A stretch of 64,000 bases of DNA. Source: Gillisia sp. (lineage in GTDB: Bacteria; Bacteroidota; Bacteroidia; Flavobacteriales; Flavobacteriaceae). The stretch spans positions 1 through 64,000 of the forward strand of contig JAGXIL010000023.1 in NCBI GenBank assembly GCA_024635655.1. The letters are read 5' to 3'. Below, piece by piece: positions 1 to 9,767 of this stretch. The notes beneath the pieces are model-generated. The model was not told the DNA's origin. It did no database searches and saw only the letters and a list, made by a program, of their open reading frames with translations. A program made the translations under genes and the position numbers. The first letter of the stretch is position 1. Each line of letters begins with the position of its first letter.

Positions 1-830
1 GCGGAATCTACAGTGTTTTTAGGATTGTTAATAGTAGCGGAATCATAAAAGTGGGAGCTGGCAAAATCCAGCTTGGGGTGCCTGAAGATCGAATCTGCCA
101 TTTCAGGGTTGGTGTGTAGTTGAGGACCAAAAATACTTACCGTCTGTAGGTGGGATCTACCAAAAAGATTCATTTCCAGGGACCGTACATGATCACTTAG
201 TTCAGTAATAAACGGCGTGACGTGTTCTGTTTTTCCACTGCAATGTGCGGGGTGGATCTCATTCCAAAGGTCCCATGCAAACAAGGCTCCACTGCCGCCC
301 CAGCGTTTAACAGCAAAGGTGAAGCGGTTTTTTATGGCCTCCATGGTATCCCGGCAGATCAACCATTCTCCTCTTTTGGCACATGGGCCACCATTCTTTT
401 TATTGTATGGGTGATGTTTCCATCTTAACCACATCCAGAAGGTATCCATGGGAGTTAATAAAATTTTTAATTCATGCTTTTCACATAAAGCAAAAAGATC
501 ATCCCATAACTGAACCATATTCGGCTGAAATTTTCCAACCGGCCTTTCGATGTACCTGTGGTTATCCTGACTGTATTCCAGCATCAGCCTTAGCACCGTA
601 ACCCCGTGGTCCTTCAGCCAGATCAAATGTTCCTCCACCTGTGGGAGGTCTTTGCGTCTAAATAGGTTATTTAATTCCGGCCAGTTAATAGCATCATTTT
701 GTCCTATGGGTGTCCATGGATTTCCATCTTCTGTAATAAAATAGGGAACATTATCAGGAGCTAGTTTCACCCAGGGGATTTCACCTGTTTCTATATTTTT
801 TTCAGAATGAAGATCTTTTTCTGTTTCCAT
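1..830 (-). CDS. GH5-like (TIM-barrel) glycoside hydrolase, C-terminus outside window
   Basis: The frame is open from the ATG at 830 to the window edge, giving 276 residues of a longer protein. An in-frame TAA lies directly upstream of the ATG, which fixes the start. The translation shows the pattern of GH5/clan-A glycosidases: an N-terminal substrate loop, a strand ending in VTVLRLMLEY, and the strand-4 acid/base motif WDLWNEIHP, whose Glu should be the proton donor. The second catalytic Glu would lie beyond the window. No signal peptide is visible, so the enzyme may be cytoplasmic. A mannanase or cellulase-like role is possible but the substrate cannot be read from the sequence. Confidence 0.7.
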   Translation of the reverse strand, partial: METEKDLHSEKNIETGEIPWVKLAPDNVPYFITEDGNPWTPIGQNDAINWPELNNLFRRKDLPQVEEHLIWLKDHGVTVLRLMLEYSQDNHRYIERPVGKFQPNMVQLWDDLFALCEKHELKILLTPMDTFWMWLRWKHHPYNKKNGGPCAKRGEWLICRDTMEAIKNRFTFAVKRWGGSGALFAWDLWNEIHPAHCSGKTEHVTPFITELSDHVRSLEMNLFGRSHLQTVSIFGPQLHTNPEMADSIFRHPKLDFASSHFYDSATINNPKNTVDS

Positions 831-931
831 TTATAATACAAATCTTGAGCAGATAACCAGGTTTGCGGAATCTTGTTTTTCAGTAAATAGGAAAAAAGTA
901 TTTTTGGTCTATTGCGTTTTTTAAAAATTGT

Positions 932-2704
932 TTATTTAGCTGAAAGCCAGTTTTCCCTTGCGCTTTTCGCTGTTTCTGAAGCTTCTTCGTCAATTCTAAT
1001 TTGGTAAGCAGGATCTTCCTTAAGCTGTACCTTCTTTTCCAGTATCTGGCCATCTCTGGAAAGGCTAATTTCAATAGTATCTCCGGGATTTGATGTGCTT
1101 ATAAGATTTTCCCAGTCCTCCTTATTTTTTATTTCAGCTGAATTTGCAGTGAGAATGATATCACGCATATTCAGGCCGGCCTGGTAGGCGGGAGATCCTA
1201 TTTGTGGATTGGAAGCTACAAATACACCTTTATCTGTATTGCCAACAGAAGGCCCAAAGTAAGCTTGCTGATTATTCCTGGAAATTTCCAGACCTACCTG
1301 CTTAAATAGTTGCTCATAATCGGGCATTTCACTGTCGTATATATATTTGTTGAAGAAATCATCAGCAAATTCTTTACCTGCATAGGTGGCCAAAGTTTGT
1401 TGTAGATCGTTTATGGTATAAGGAATTTCCGGTTCACCATAGGTTTCCCAACCCAGGGCCATATAGTCATCCAGATTTAAATTTTCTTCCCTTAACCTCA
1501 GGTCAAGGGCCAGGCCTAAAACACTTCCATAGGAATAGTACGAAATAAAGGTGTTTTCCCTGTTCACGGGATCTACTGAAGTTGCGGCATCTACAAAAGG
1601 TGCCTGGTAACTCATTTCTATAGGGTTAAAAAATTCCCTTGCCGGGGAATTCCATACATAATTGAATGTGCCGTTAATGCCTGAAATATAATCTTCGGGG
1701 GAAATTATTCCTGCCCTGGCCAGGATAAGACCGGTGTAGTAGCTGGTGAAACCTTCTGCAAACCATAGGGCATCGCTCATATTTACTTCAGTAAAATCAA
1801 AGGGTTCTAAAGATTCTGGCCTTATCCTTTCCACATTCCAGGCGTGAAAAAATTCATGGGATACGGTCCCTATATTTCCCTTCATTCCGCCTTCACCCAA
1901 ACTTGTGGTGCTGGTTAACACAGTACTATTTCGATGTTCCATTCCATCCCCGGAGACATGAGGAAGATAACAGGCTAAAAAAGTGTATTCGCCATAATCA
2001 AAATCCGGTAGTTCGCCGAAAATTTCTTTCTGCTGGACCACTATTTCCCTTACCTGTTCAAAATACTTATCAAACTCCTGCTCAGTTCCCCGGTGATGAA
2101 GGGCAAACCGAATATTTTCTCCTTCAAGCTGAAACTGTCGTAGATCAAAATTACTGATCTCTGTAGGGCTGTCCATGAAGTAATAGAGATCAGGAGCCAT
2201 ATATTTGTTTCCCTCCAAATGCTTTAATTGGGTGGCAATTTTCCACTCCGGGTGAGCATCTGTGTTAAAAGTTACCTCTATAGATCTTTCTTTAAGATCT
2301 TCAGAATAAATAAAGGTTGCCGGGATATTAAGATGTGCATGGGTTTCATCTACCTGGGAGTAGGTTCCGTCTGCACGATCGGCAAAAAGTTTATATTCAA
2401 GGTTCACAGTTCCATCATGGCCGCTAATTTCCCACGAATAAGGGTCGGGTCTGGAAATTTGGAGATCATTTCCACTACTGTTGGTGGCTTTTAATGCATA
2501 AACATTCTTTGCAAATTCGTGTAAAGCATAGCGGCCGGGAGAGGTACGGCTCATCCTTACTACAAGTGCTTCACCATTTAAATTGGGAAAAGTCGCCGTT
2601 ACCTTTGCTTCATGATGCACTGCATTTTCAAAGGAAATGCTATATGTGTTGGTTTGGCTAAAGGCTGTCAAAGAGATAAACAACAAGAATATTAATATGC
2701 GCAT
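932..2704 (-). CDS. M61 family (glycyl) aminopeptidase with PDZ domain
   Basis: This is a 590-residue secreted metallopeptidase. Residues 1-17 form a short signal peptide ending in AFSQ. The zinc site HEFFHAWN lies at about 283-290, and the third ligand region WFAEGFTSYY at about 315-324, both characteristic of peptidase family M61. A PDZ domain follows at about 475-570 and probably guides peptide binding. M61 enzymes remove N-terminal Gly or Ala from peptides. Length and domain order match the family, so the gene looks intact. It is followed downstream by the convergent end of the region and has no obvious operon partner. Confidence 0.9.
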   Translation of the reverse strand: MRILIFLLFISLTAFSQTNTYSISFENAVHHEAKVTATFPNLNGEALVVRMSRTSPGRYALHEFAKNVYALKATNSSGNDLQISRPDPYSWEISGHDGTVNLEYKLFADRADGTYSQVDETHAHLNIPATFIYSEDLKERSIEVTFNTDAHPEWKIATQLKHLEGNKYMAPDLYYFMDSPTEISNFDLRQFQLEGENIRFALHHRGTEQEFDKYFEQVREIVVQQKEIFGELPDFDYGEYTFLACYLPHVSGDGMEHRNSTVLTSTTSLGEGGMKGNIGTVSHEFFHAWNVERIRPESLEPFDFTEVNMSDALWFAEGFTSYYTGLILARAGIISPEDYISGINGTFNYVWNSPAREFFNPIEMSYQAPFVDAATSVDPVNRENTFISYYSYGSVLGLALDLRLREENLNLDDYMALGWETYGEPEIPYTINDLQQTLATYAGKEFADDFFNKYIYDSEMPDYEQLFKQVGLEISRNNQQAYFGPSVGNTDKGVFVASNPQIGSPAYQAGLNMRDIILTANSAEIKNKEDWENLISTSNPGDTIEISLSRDGQILEKKVQLKEDPAYQIRIDEEASETAKSARENWLSAK

Positions 2705-2765
2705 ACTATGAGTTTTAGAGGATGTAAATTAGAAAGAAATATGAAAAATGTAATTGAAAATTTTA

Positions 2766-2975
2766 TTATTCTTCCTCAATATATTCGAGGATATCGCCTG
2801 GTTGGCAATCCAGGATTTTGCATATGGCTTCAAGTGTAGAAAACCTTACGGCTTTGGCTTTGCCCGTCTTAAGAATAGATAGATTGGCAGTAGTGATTCC
2901 CACGGCCTCTGCAAGTTCATTGCTCTTCATATTCCGATTTTCAAGCATGAGATCAAGATTGATTCTAATGGGCAT
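2766..2975 (-). CDS. XRE-family helix-turn-helix regulator (YozG-like)
   Basis: This 69-residue protein is almost entirely a Cro/C1-type helix-turn-helix: the recognition segment is around AVGITTANLSILKTGKAKAV (about 25-44), followed by FSTLEAICKILDCQPGDILEY, typical of the small YozG-like group. It lies one base behind the DUF2975 membrane protein gene, and this pairing of a small XRE regulator with a DUF2975 protein is common in Bacteroidota and Firmicutes. It probably represses its own two-gene operon through the dyad at 3504-3546. The physiological signal is unknown. Confidence 0.88.
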   Translation of the reverse strand: MPIRINLDLMLENRNMKSNELAEAVGITTANLSILKTGKAKAVRFSTLEAICKILDCQPGDILEYIEEE

Positions 2976-2976
2976 A

Positions 2977-3501
2977 TTACACGGTTAGGTCGCTTTCTTC
3001 CTGAAGTTTGCCTGCATAGCTGAAAGACTTAGAAAGCAGAATAAAAAATAAACCAAGAGCAAGTGTAAACCAAAGAGAATCAAAAGTACTATCTAATGTA
3101 ATCCCAATTCTTGCCCGGTTTTCATTAAAAAGCATCGTGAGAATATCAATTGCCATTTCTGCCAGGCTGGTAAAAATGATCAGTTGCCCAATGAGTTTGA
3201 GACCGGAGATCTGGATATGTGTAAATAATTTCCTTTTAAAAAAATTCCTTACCACCTTCCGGAATAAATAAACGATGTAGATAAAAACTGCGGAATTTAA
3301 AAAGGATAAAACAATTGCTGCAATGATCCCTGCAGAAAACTCTTCAACATTATAATTGTTTATTTTAACCGGTACATCCTGAAAAAGTGCCAGGATTATG
3401 ACCGGAAGACCAAAAATGTAAGATATTATCAATACCCAGAATAAAATATCTAAAATCGTTTTTAAAATAATAGGTGGCTTAATAGAATCTACTGTTCTCA
3501 T
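2977..3501 (-). CDS. DUF2975 four-helix membrane protein
   Basis: The 174-residue product has four predicted membrane segments (about 14-38, 55-85, 103-125 and 143-163) and no catalytic motif. It matches the general layout of DUF2975 proteins, which are found next to small XRE regulators and have no assigned biochemical role. The gene is the first of a two-gene operon with the regulator 1 base downstream. Its start codon abuts the TTATC-rich operator-like region. Function is not known; a membrane-linked partner of the regulator is only an inference from the pairing. Confidence 0.75.
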   Translation of the reverse strand: MRTVDSIKPPIILKTILDILFWVLIISYIFGLPVIILALFQDVPVKINNYNVEEFSAGIIAAIVLSFLNSAVFIYIVYLFRKVVRNFFKRKLFTHIQISGLKLIGQLIIFTSLAEMAIDILTMLFNENRARIGITLDSTFDSLWFTLALGLFFILLSKSFSYAGKLQEESDLTV

Positions 3502-3503
3502 TA

Positions 3504-3546
3504 TTATCGTTTATCAATAACAAACATAGATTTATTTATCGATAAA
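3504..3546. promoter_or_regulatory. Operator-like TTATC/GATAA dyads upstream of DUF2975-XRE operon
   Basis: A perfect 12-bp palindrome TTTATCGATAAA sits at 3535-3546. Two further TTATC half-sites lie at 3504-3508 and 3511-3515, directly upstream of the start codon of the DUF2975 gene. This arrangement fits autorepression by the co-encoded XRE protein; no binding data are available. Confidence 0.5.
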
Positions 3547-3595
3547 CAATAATATAATTTTAAAAAATTGATTTCGGATATTGATTTTTAAAATC

Positions 3596-4471
3596 TTAAT
3601 CTGAGGTATCAGCAGCAATTACAAGTTTGGTGCCCTCCTCATTAATATCGAGGCGGGTAATGTTGTCCAGCTTGTATTCTGAAAGATCTGCCACAGGAAT
3701 CCATTCGCTTTCCCCTAATATGTCATAGAGATATAGCTTAGATCCCATGCCCAGTATTAATCGGTCCTTATCCAGCCAGGTATAATCCTGAACTCCTTCC
3801 GGTAAGGTGCAGAGAAAAAAGCTTTCCGGCTTTTCTCCATCAAGGTCCAGGAGGTACAGGTCATGATTTTCCTGTTCATTTACAACCGTGTAGCTCATCG
3901 AGCCGGTGCCGGGTACTTTATGGACAGAACGCCCCACCCGGCTCACTAAAGTGTCTGAAGCCTTTTTTTCCAGATCGTGAAGGACCAGGTCCATTCCGGA
4001 ATTGTTTAATACCGTTGTTATTAGGAGATTTTGATCATAGAATGCAAAATACCCTACTTTTAAATCGGGTACCTGAACCGAAGACTCTCCTGTTTCCCGG
4101 TCATACCGGTAAAGCAACTGCAGGCCTGTAGTATCCAGTCTTACCGCTGCAACATCTGTGGAGCCTTGAATACGCTGTGGAGAATATTCACTGCCTTCAG
4201 TGGTAGTATTGCTGATCCAGAAATCTTCGGTTTTGTCCAGGTCATAACCCGCTATATCGGTTTGTCCGTTCCGGATTCTGGCATAGATCAGGATTTGTTC
4301 AGAATAAAATGAAGGTTGATTGTCATAACCCTCATTCTGAGAAATATTTTCTCCGTCACTTACATTGAATTGGTTTTCTGCAGAGGTAATATCGAATAGA
4401 AAGATCTCTGTATTTGGAGCCTCCTGAGCCAGGATCGGAAATTGTAATAGAATAAGAAGAAGCCATTTCAT
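3596..4471 (-). CDS. Secreted TolB-like / propeller-repeat protein of unknown function
   Basis: From the preferred ATG at 4471 the product is 291 residues and begins with a signal peptide (MKWLLLILLQFPILAQ); an ATG at 4501 would add 10 residues ahead of it. The rest shows repeated short beta-rich segments with DLDKTEDFW, YRYDRETGES and YLLDLDGE, resembling TolB or PD40-type propeller repeats. No catalytic residues are evident. It is probably periplasmic. It stands alone, with the Mrp operon starting divergently some 200 bases away. The exact family is not recognised. Confidence 0.6.
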   Translation of the reverse strand: MKWLLLILLQFPILAQEAPNTEIFLFDITSAENQFNVSDGENISQNEGYDNQPSFYSEQILIYARIRNGQTDIAGYDLDKTEDFWISNTTTEGSEYSPQRIQGSTDVAAVRLDTTGLQLLYRYDRETGESSVQVPDLKVGYFAFYDQNLLITTVLNNSGMDLVLHDLEKKASDTLVSRVGRSVHKVPGTGSMSYTVVNEQENHDLYLLDLDGEKPESFFLCTLPEGVQDYTWLDKDRLILGMGSKLYLYDILGESEWIPVADLSEYKLDNITRLDINEEGTKLVIAADTSD

Positions 4472-4646
4472 AACCTTTAAATTTTTTCGAAAGGTAATCA
4501 AAAACCCGATTCTGACATTTTTTAATGTCTAAGACTTAAATATGAACCTATTAACTTTATATTGAAAAATACTGTTATTCTTGGGCCATTCAAGAAGAAT
4601 TTTTGGGGGATATAACCATTTTTCGGCTATAGAACTTCAATAATAA

Positions 4647-4668
4647 CTGTTATATTTGCCTATAACAG
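4647..4668 (+). promoter_or_regulatory. Promoter -7 element inside an 8-bp inverted repeat before mrpA
   Basis: CTGTTATA at 4647-4654 and TATAACAG at 4661-4668 are perfect inverted repeats with a 6-base spacer. The sequence TATATTTG at 4651-4658 matches the Bacteroidota -7 consensus TAnnTTTG and overlaps the left arm. No good -33 TTTG is seen at the right spacing, which suggests a weak or activator-dependent promoter. A repressor or activator binding here could control the Mrp operon. Confidence 0.45.
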
Positions 4669-4684
4669 AATTAGCAGAGACCAC

Positions 4685-6988
4685 ATGCTTATAGCAATAC
4701 TAGTAGGATTTATTTTTTCAATGTTCCTTGTCGTGGCCGGAAAATTTTTTCGGGGAAAACCTGCGATCCTATCAGCACTTATTCCATTGGGCCTTTTTGC
4801 CTATTTTGCTCAATTTATCGGGCAGGTTTCCGAAGGCGGTGTTATTATTCAATCCTATAACTGGGTTCCTTCTTTTGGTGTGAATTTAGGATTTACCCTT
4901 GATGGTCTATCTCTGCTGTTTTCATTAATGATCACCGGAATTGGTTTCCTGGTTTTTGTATATACATCCTCATATCTTAAAGAACACCAGTATCTCGACA
5001 GATTTTATGGTTACCTGAGCATGTTCATGGCTGCCATGTTAGGTCTTGTGCTTTCAGATAATATGATCTCTCTTTTCATTTTCTGGGAGCTTACAAGTAT
5101 AAGTTCATTCTTTCTTATTGGGTTCAATAATTCCAGTGAAGCTTCCAGAAAATCGGCAATAACAGCTTTGGCAGTTACGGGCCTGGGGGGGATGTCCCTT
5201 TTAGCCGGTGCTTTGGTTTTAGGATCTGTTGGAGGTTCTTACAGTATTGTAGAACTCCTGAATTCCAGTGGTGAGATCGCAGCCAGTCCGTTTTATATCA
5301 TCATTGTGATCTTGATGTTTGGTGCTGCTTTTACCAAATCGGCTCAGTTTCCATTTCATTTCTGGTTACCGGGAGCGATGAAGGCTCCCACTCCGGTTTC
5401 CACATATTTGCACTCTGCAACTATGGTAAAAGCAGGGATCTATTTATTAATGAGATTTACCCCGGTCCTGGGAAGTACTGAATTCTGGAATTCCACGCTT
5501 TTGATCGTAGGTGCTGTTACCATGGTCTATGCCGCTATACACACGCTTTTCAGGAGAGATCTTAAAGGGATCCTTGCCTATTCAACCATAGCAGCTTTAG
5601 GAATCCTGGTATTTTTAATTGGCCAGGGGACTGAAGCGGCTCTACTTGCTGCTGCACTTTTTATCGCAGTTCACGCCCTGTACAAGGCCACCCTTTTCCT
5701 AGTGACCGGAATAATAGATCACCAAACCCATACCAGGGATGTCACCATTCTGCGGGGGCTTAGAAAGGTTATGCTTCCGGTGGCCATAGCAGGTTTTTTG
5801 GCAGCTATAAGCAGTGCAGGTATTCCACCAACACTGGGGTTTCTTGGCAAAGAATTAACTTATGAATCTACACTTGCGGTTATAGGTACACCGCTATTGT
5901 GGATCACACTTATTTTGATAACCAAAATATTTCTATTACACGCTGGTTTTGTTGCAGGGATAAGTCCTTTTGTTGGAAAGCTTCCTGAAAAATTCAGCAA
6001 TACCAAAAAGCCGGGCATACTCTTATGGTTGCCGCCGGTAATTTTATCTGTAATGGGATTGAGCCTTGGTATTTTTCCGGGATTAATAGAACCTATAATT
6101 TATCCTGTAGTAACTGCTATGGGTGAGGATGTAGGAAATGAACATCTGGCGCTGTGGCATGGTTTTAATACTGTTTTGTGGTTAAGTATTGCTACTATTG
6201 TTGTGGGAACGGTGTTGTATTTTGTTCTTAAACCTTCACAACGACTTGAGGCCAGTGCTGCCAGAGTAGAGTTTCTTTCGCCTAAATCTATTTTCTCAGG
6301 TTTATGGCACTATTTTAATAAATTTTCTTCTCTCTGGACAGCTTTCTTTCAAAACGGATATCTAAGAAATTATGTTTCTACCATTATTCTCTTTTTGATA
6401 GGTTTATCGGGTTATGCATTGTATAAAACGGCTTCTTTTTCTTTAGATCTGTCAACTTTAAGCAGAATTACCGGGTACGAGATGGCAGTAGTGGTCATTA
6501 TGTTCCTGGCAATATTATTTACCGTCTTTACCAGGTCCCGCCTTGCAGCTGTGGCTTCAATGGGGGTAGTGGGGCTGGCTATATGTTTACTGTTTGTTTT
6601 TTACAGTGCTCCAGACCTCGCCATGACCCAGTTTTCAATTGATACCCTTACCGTGATCTTATTTGTTTTGGTCTTATATCGCCTGCCCATATATTTGAAA
6701 TTATCTGACTATCGCACCAGGATCAAAGATGGGGTTCTCTCACTTGGTTTTGGAACTATCATAACCATTCTTATTCTGGAGGTACTAGCTACCCCGGTAG
6801 ACAAGACCATAAGCCAGTATTATGCAGAGAATGCTTATGTTCTAGCCCACGGAAAAAATGTGGTAAATGTGATCCTGGTAGATTTTAGAGGGTCTGATAC
6901 ATTCATGGAAATTTCAGTATTGGCCATAGCTGCAATAGGAGTTTTTGCCCTGCTCAAGCTTCGTTTAAAGGAAACAGACCAACGCTAA
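4685..6988 (+). CDS. mrpA: Na+/H+ antiporter subunit A (MrpA/MnhA)
   Basis: This 767-residue protein is the largest subunit of the Mrp multi-subunit cation/proton antiporter of the inner membrane. It has about 20 membrane helices. The proton-antiporter domain (about 65-400), related to complex I NuoL, carries the key Glu in FWELTSIS (E135) and the Lys in FTKSAQFPFHFWLPG (K218). The C-terminal third (about 560-760) is the extra MrpA tail with the DUF4040 and MnhB-like segments. It is the first gene of a complete seven-gene operon and lies 12 bases before mrpB. Size and motifs indicate an intact gene. Confidence 0.95.
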   Translation: MLIAILVGFIFSMFLVVAGKFFRGKPAILSALIPLGLFAYFAQFIGQVSEGGVIIQSYNWVPSFGVNLGFTLDGLSLLFSLMITGIGFLVFVYTSSYLKEHQYLDRFYGYLSMFMAAMLGLVLSDNMISLFIFWELTSISSFFLIGFNNSSEASRKSAITALAVTGLGGMSLLAGALVLGSVGGSYSIVELLNSSGEIAASPFYIIIVILMFGAAFTKSAQFPFHFWLPGAMKAPTPVSTYLHSATMVKAGIYLLMRFTPVLGSTEFWNSTLLIVGAVTMVYAAIHTLFRRDLKGILAYSTIAALGILVFLIGQGTEAALLAAALFIAVHALYKATLFLVTGIIDHQTHTRDVTILRGLRKVMLPVAIAGFLAAISSAGIPPTLGFLGKELTYESTLAVIGTPLLWITLILITKIFLLHAGFVAGISPFVGKLPEKFSNTKKPGILLWLPPVILSVMGLSLGIFPGLIEPIIYPVVTAMGEDVGNEHLALWHGFNTVLWLSIATIVVGTVLYFVLKPSQRLEASAARVEFLSPKSIFSGLWHYFNKFSSLWTAFFQNGYLRNYVSTIILFLIGLSGYALYKTASFSLDLSTLSRITGYEMAVVVIMFLAILFTVFTRSRLAAVASMGVVGLAICLLFVFYSAPDLAMTQFSIDTLTVILFVLVLYRLPIYLKLSDYRTRIKDGVLSLGFGTIITILILEVLATPVDKTISQYYAENAYVLAHGKNVVNVILVDFRGSDTFMEISVLAIAAIGVFALLKLRLKETDQR

Positions 6989-7000
6989 AAATTTTAAATC

Positions 7001-7411
7001 ATGAAAACAATAATATTAAAAACAGCTTCTACCTACTTGTTGCCGGTATTGCTGTTGTTTTCCATTTTTATCCTGCTAAGGGGGCATTATCTTCCCGGAG
7101 GAGGTTTTGTGGGGGGATTAATTGCGTCTATTGCGTATGTTTTACATGCCTTTGCCAATGGACTATCCAATACTAAAAATCTGTTGAAATTTCACCCCGG
7201 GTTCTTAATGCCTGTAGGGCTGGCACTTGCTTTTTTAAGCGGAATGGCTCCTTTACTGTTTGATATGCCGTTTATGACCGGGTTATGGTATCCGGAAGCC
7301 TTGCCCGTCCTGGGAGTTATAGGTTCGGCACTGTTTTTTGATATTGGGGTTTATCTCGTGGTGATTGGGGTAACTCTTACAATAATTTTCACCATTGCAG
7401 ATACCATTTAA
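7001..7411 (+). CDS. mrpB: Na+/H+ antiporter subunit B (MrpB/MnhB)
   Basis: The 136-residue product has four membrane helices and the MnhB signature around LLRGHYLPGGGFVGGLIASI (about 25-44). It forms part of the Mrp antiporter membrane arm. The gene lies 12 bases after mrpA and 3 bases before mrpC, so it is clearly cotranscribed. Length is normal for the family. Confidence 0.95.
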   Translation: MKTIILKTASTYLLPVLLLFSIFILLRGHYLPGGGFVGGLIASIAYVLHAFANGLSNTKNLLKFHPGFLMPVGLALAFLSGMAPLLFDMPFMTGLWYPEALPVLGVIGSALFFDIGVYLVVIGVTLTIIFTIADTI

Positions 7412-7414
7412 TTT

Positions 7415-7768
7415 ATGGAAATAGTATTAGCTGTTATGATAGGGGTTTTGTACGCAGCGGGAATTTATATGATTCTGCGTAGAAGCCTTGTAAAGCTCAT
7501 TCTTGGAATAATTATTCTTGGAAATGGAGCCAATCTATTAATATTTTTACTGGGAAGGATCACTAAAGGCCGCCCGCCTATTATTCCGGGGGACCTGAAA
7601 GTATTTGCAGAAGCTTATGCCGATCCTATTCCGCAAGCTTTAATATTAACCGCAATTGTTATTAGTTTTGGGTTACAGTCATTTGCTATCATCCTTATTA
7701 AAAGGGCTTATAAAGTGGTAAAAACAGACGATCTGGATGAAATGAACGCAATAGACCAAGATTCATGA
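7415..7768 (+). CDS. mrpC: Na+/H+ antiporter subunit C (MrpC/MnhC)
   Basis: This 117-residue, three-helix protein is homologous to NuoK of complex I. The conserved segment [17 protein letters not shown] and the downstream [14 protein letters not shown] are diagnostic of MrpC. The stop overlaps the mrpD start (ATGA, 7765-7768), implying translational coupling within the Mrp operon. Confidence 0.95.
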   Translation: MEIVLAVMIGVLYAAGIYMILRRSLVKLILGIIILGNGANLLIFLLGRITKGRPPIIPGDLKVFAEAYADPIPQALILTAIVISFGLQSFAIILIKRAYKVVKTDDLDEMNAIDQDS

Positions 7769-9291
7769 CACAACAACTAGTAATATACCCCCTGTTGCTT
7801 CAATTATTCCTGAGCATTATTTTGATGTTCTCGTGGAGTAAGATAAGTTGGCAACGTGTAATAAGTATTGGAGGAGGGTTTATTAATATCGCCATTTCCA
7901 TCTGGCTTTTTGTATATATCTGGAATGAAGGGATACAAACTGTACAAGCCGGGAATTGGGCTGCTCCATTTGGAATAACTTTTGTCGCAGACAGTCTTTC
8001 AGTTACTCTTGTTTTGCTCACCGCCATCTCGGGATTGGCCGTCTCAGCCTTTTCAGCTTCCTCTATAGTGGTAGCCAGGTTGAAATTCGGGTATTTTCCC
8101 ATCTTCCATTTTCTCTTACTGGGTTTAAATGGTGCCTTCTTAACAGGTGATATCTTTAACCTTTATGTATGGTTTGAGATCATCATTATCAGCTCATTCG
8201 TTCTAATTACCCTGGGAGGGGAAAAAGCACAATTGGAAGGGGCGGTAAAATATTTCACGATGAATATCCTGGCCTCCATGATCTTCCTTACTGCTATTGC
8301 AGTGTTATATGGGCTCACAGGATCATTAAACATGGCCGATCTTTCCTTGAAGGTGGCGGCTATTGAGAATCGCGGATTGGTTGAGATCACCGCTATTTTG
8401 TTCCTGGTGGCTTTTGGAATTAAAGCGGCAGTTTTTCCGCTGTATTTTTGGCTTCCAGCATCCTATCATACCCCGCCATCTGCAGTTTCAGCCATTTTTG
8501 GAGGGCTTTTGACCAAAGTGGGGGTGTATGCCTTGATCAGGATCTTTACTCTGATTTTTGTGGGGGATGTTTTTCTTCAGGATACAATATTAGTCATGGC
8601 GGTATTAACACTTATAAGTGGTGGTTTAGGAGCGCTGATCCAGAATAACCTGCGTAAAGTATTTTCATACTTGATCATATGTCATATTGGATACATGATC
8701 GTAGGCCTTGGATTATATACTGAAGTTGCTATTGCGGGTACTATTTTCTATTTGATACACGACATTGTAGTTAAGACAAATTTATTCATGGTGGGAGGAT
8801 TGATATACAGGATCACCGGAACCAATAACATAAGAAGCCTGGGCGGATTATATAAGGAATATCCACTTATAAGTCTTTTAATTGCCATACCCCTGTTCTC
8901 CCTAGTTGGTATCCCACCGCTGTCAGGATTCTGGCCAAAGATCTCCTTGATAACGGCAGCTTTTACGGCAGAGAACTGGTGGGTGATCGGGGCTATTTTA
9001 TTTGCCAGTTTGCTTACAATGATCATTATTGCCAAAGTATGGGCAAATGTTGTATGGAAGGACAAAGTTGAATTACCAAAAAGGCTTAACTTTAGGTACT
9101 TTGATAAAATGACTAATATAAGAAAGACACAACTTGTTGCTCCTATTATATTTTTATCTCTAATATCATTGTATATAGGATTTGGTGCAGAGCATGTGCA
9201 ACAGCTATCAACACGGGTCGCTAATGAACTAATAGACAATCAACAGTATATTGATGCTGTTTTTAAAACGGGTCAAAATATTAAACCATGA
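7765..9291 (+). CDS. mrpD: Na+/H+ antiporter subunit D (MrpD/MnhD)
   Basis: This 508-residue protein has about 14 membrane helices and is related to NuoM/N. It contains the helix-5 Glu in [13 protein letters not shown] and the helix-7 Lys segment [19 protein letters not shown], both needed for proton movement in the family. The ATGA overlaps with mrpC before it and mrpE after it (9288-9291) indicate tight coupling. Nothing appears truncated. Confidence 0.95.
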   Translation: MTQQLVIYPLLLQLFLSIILMFSWSKISWQRVISIGGGFINIAISIWLFVYIWNEGIQTVQAGNWAAPFGITFVADSLSVTLVLLTAISGLAVSAFSASSIVVARLKFGYFPIFHFLLLGLNGAFLTGDIFNLYVWFEIIIISSFVLITLGGEKAQLEGAVKYFTMNILASMIFLTAIAVLYGLTGSLNMADLSLKVAAIENRGLVEITAILFLVAFGIKAAVFPLYFWLPASYHTPPSAVSAIFGGLLTKVGVYALIRIFTLIFVGDVFLQDTILVMAVLTLISGGLGALIQNNLRKVFSYLIICHIGYMIVGLGLYTEVAIAGTIFYLIHDIVVKTNLFMVGGLIYRITGTNNIRSLGGLYKEYPLISLLIAIPLFSLVGIPPLSGFWPKISLITAAFTAENWWVIGAILFASLLTMIIIAKVWANVVWKDKVELPKRLNFRYFDKMTNIRKTQLVAPIIFLSLISLYIGFGAEHVQQLSTRVANELIDNQQYIDAVFKTGQNIKP

Positions 9292-9767
9292 AGAACAAGT
9301 TTCTATCAAATATACTTTTAACCTTCATATGGGTGGCTATTACAGGTAATTTTACCTTTTCTAACTTTCTGTTTGGATTTTTGCTGAGTTTTTTTATCCT
9401 TAGGATGGTCACCTCTGGTGCCTCCCATAGGGCCAAATACTTCAGGATCGCACCAAAAGTGGTTGCTTTCATATTTTTCTTTCTTTATGAGCTTGTCAAG
9501 GCAAATATTGAGGTGGCAATAGAGGTTATGACGCCAAAATTCAGAATGACACCGGGAATTGTAAAATTTCCCCTGGATGCCGAGACAGATCTGGAAATCT
9601 CTTTTCTGGCCAATCTAATTTCCCTTACGCCGGGGACTTTAAGCATGGACGTATCAGACGACAGAAAGGTCTTGTATGTTCACTCAATGTATATTAAAGA
9701 CAGGGAAAGTTTTATTGCCGGGATCAAAAACGGATTTGAAAAACGCTTACTTGAAATTCTAAGATGA
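9288..9767 (+). CDS. mrpE: Na+/H+ antiporter subunit E (MrpE/MnhE)
   Basis: The 159-residue product has N-terminal membrane helices and a soluble C-terminal half containing FLANLISLTPGTLSMDVSDD, a signature of MnhE proteins. MrpE is required for stable assembly of the Mrp complex in studied species. It overlaps mrpD and mrpF by four bases on each side. Confidence 0.93.
   Translation: MKNKFLSNILLTFIWVAITGNFTFSNFLFGFLLSFFILRMVTSGASHRAKYFRIAPKVVAFIFFFLYELVKANIEVAIEVMTPKFRMTPGIVKFPLDAETDLEISFLANLISLTPGTLSMDVSDDRKVLYVHSMYIKDRESFIAGIKNGFEKRLLEILR

Noticed and set aside
217-601. Three short plus-strand frames in the first 600 bases
   Set aside because: They are antisense to the GH5-like gene, which reads on the minus strand to the window edge with family motifs.
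8748-9239. 163-codon minus-strand frame opposite mrpD
   Set aside because: Fully antisense to a clear antiporter gene, with no recognisable motifs.
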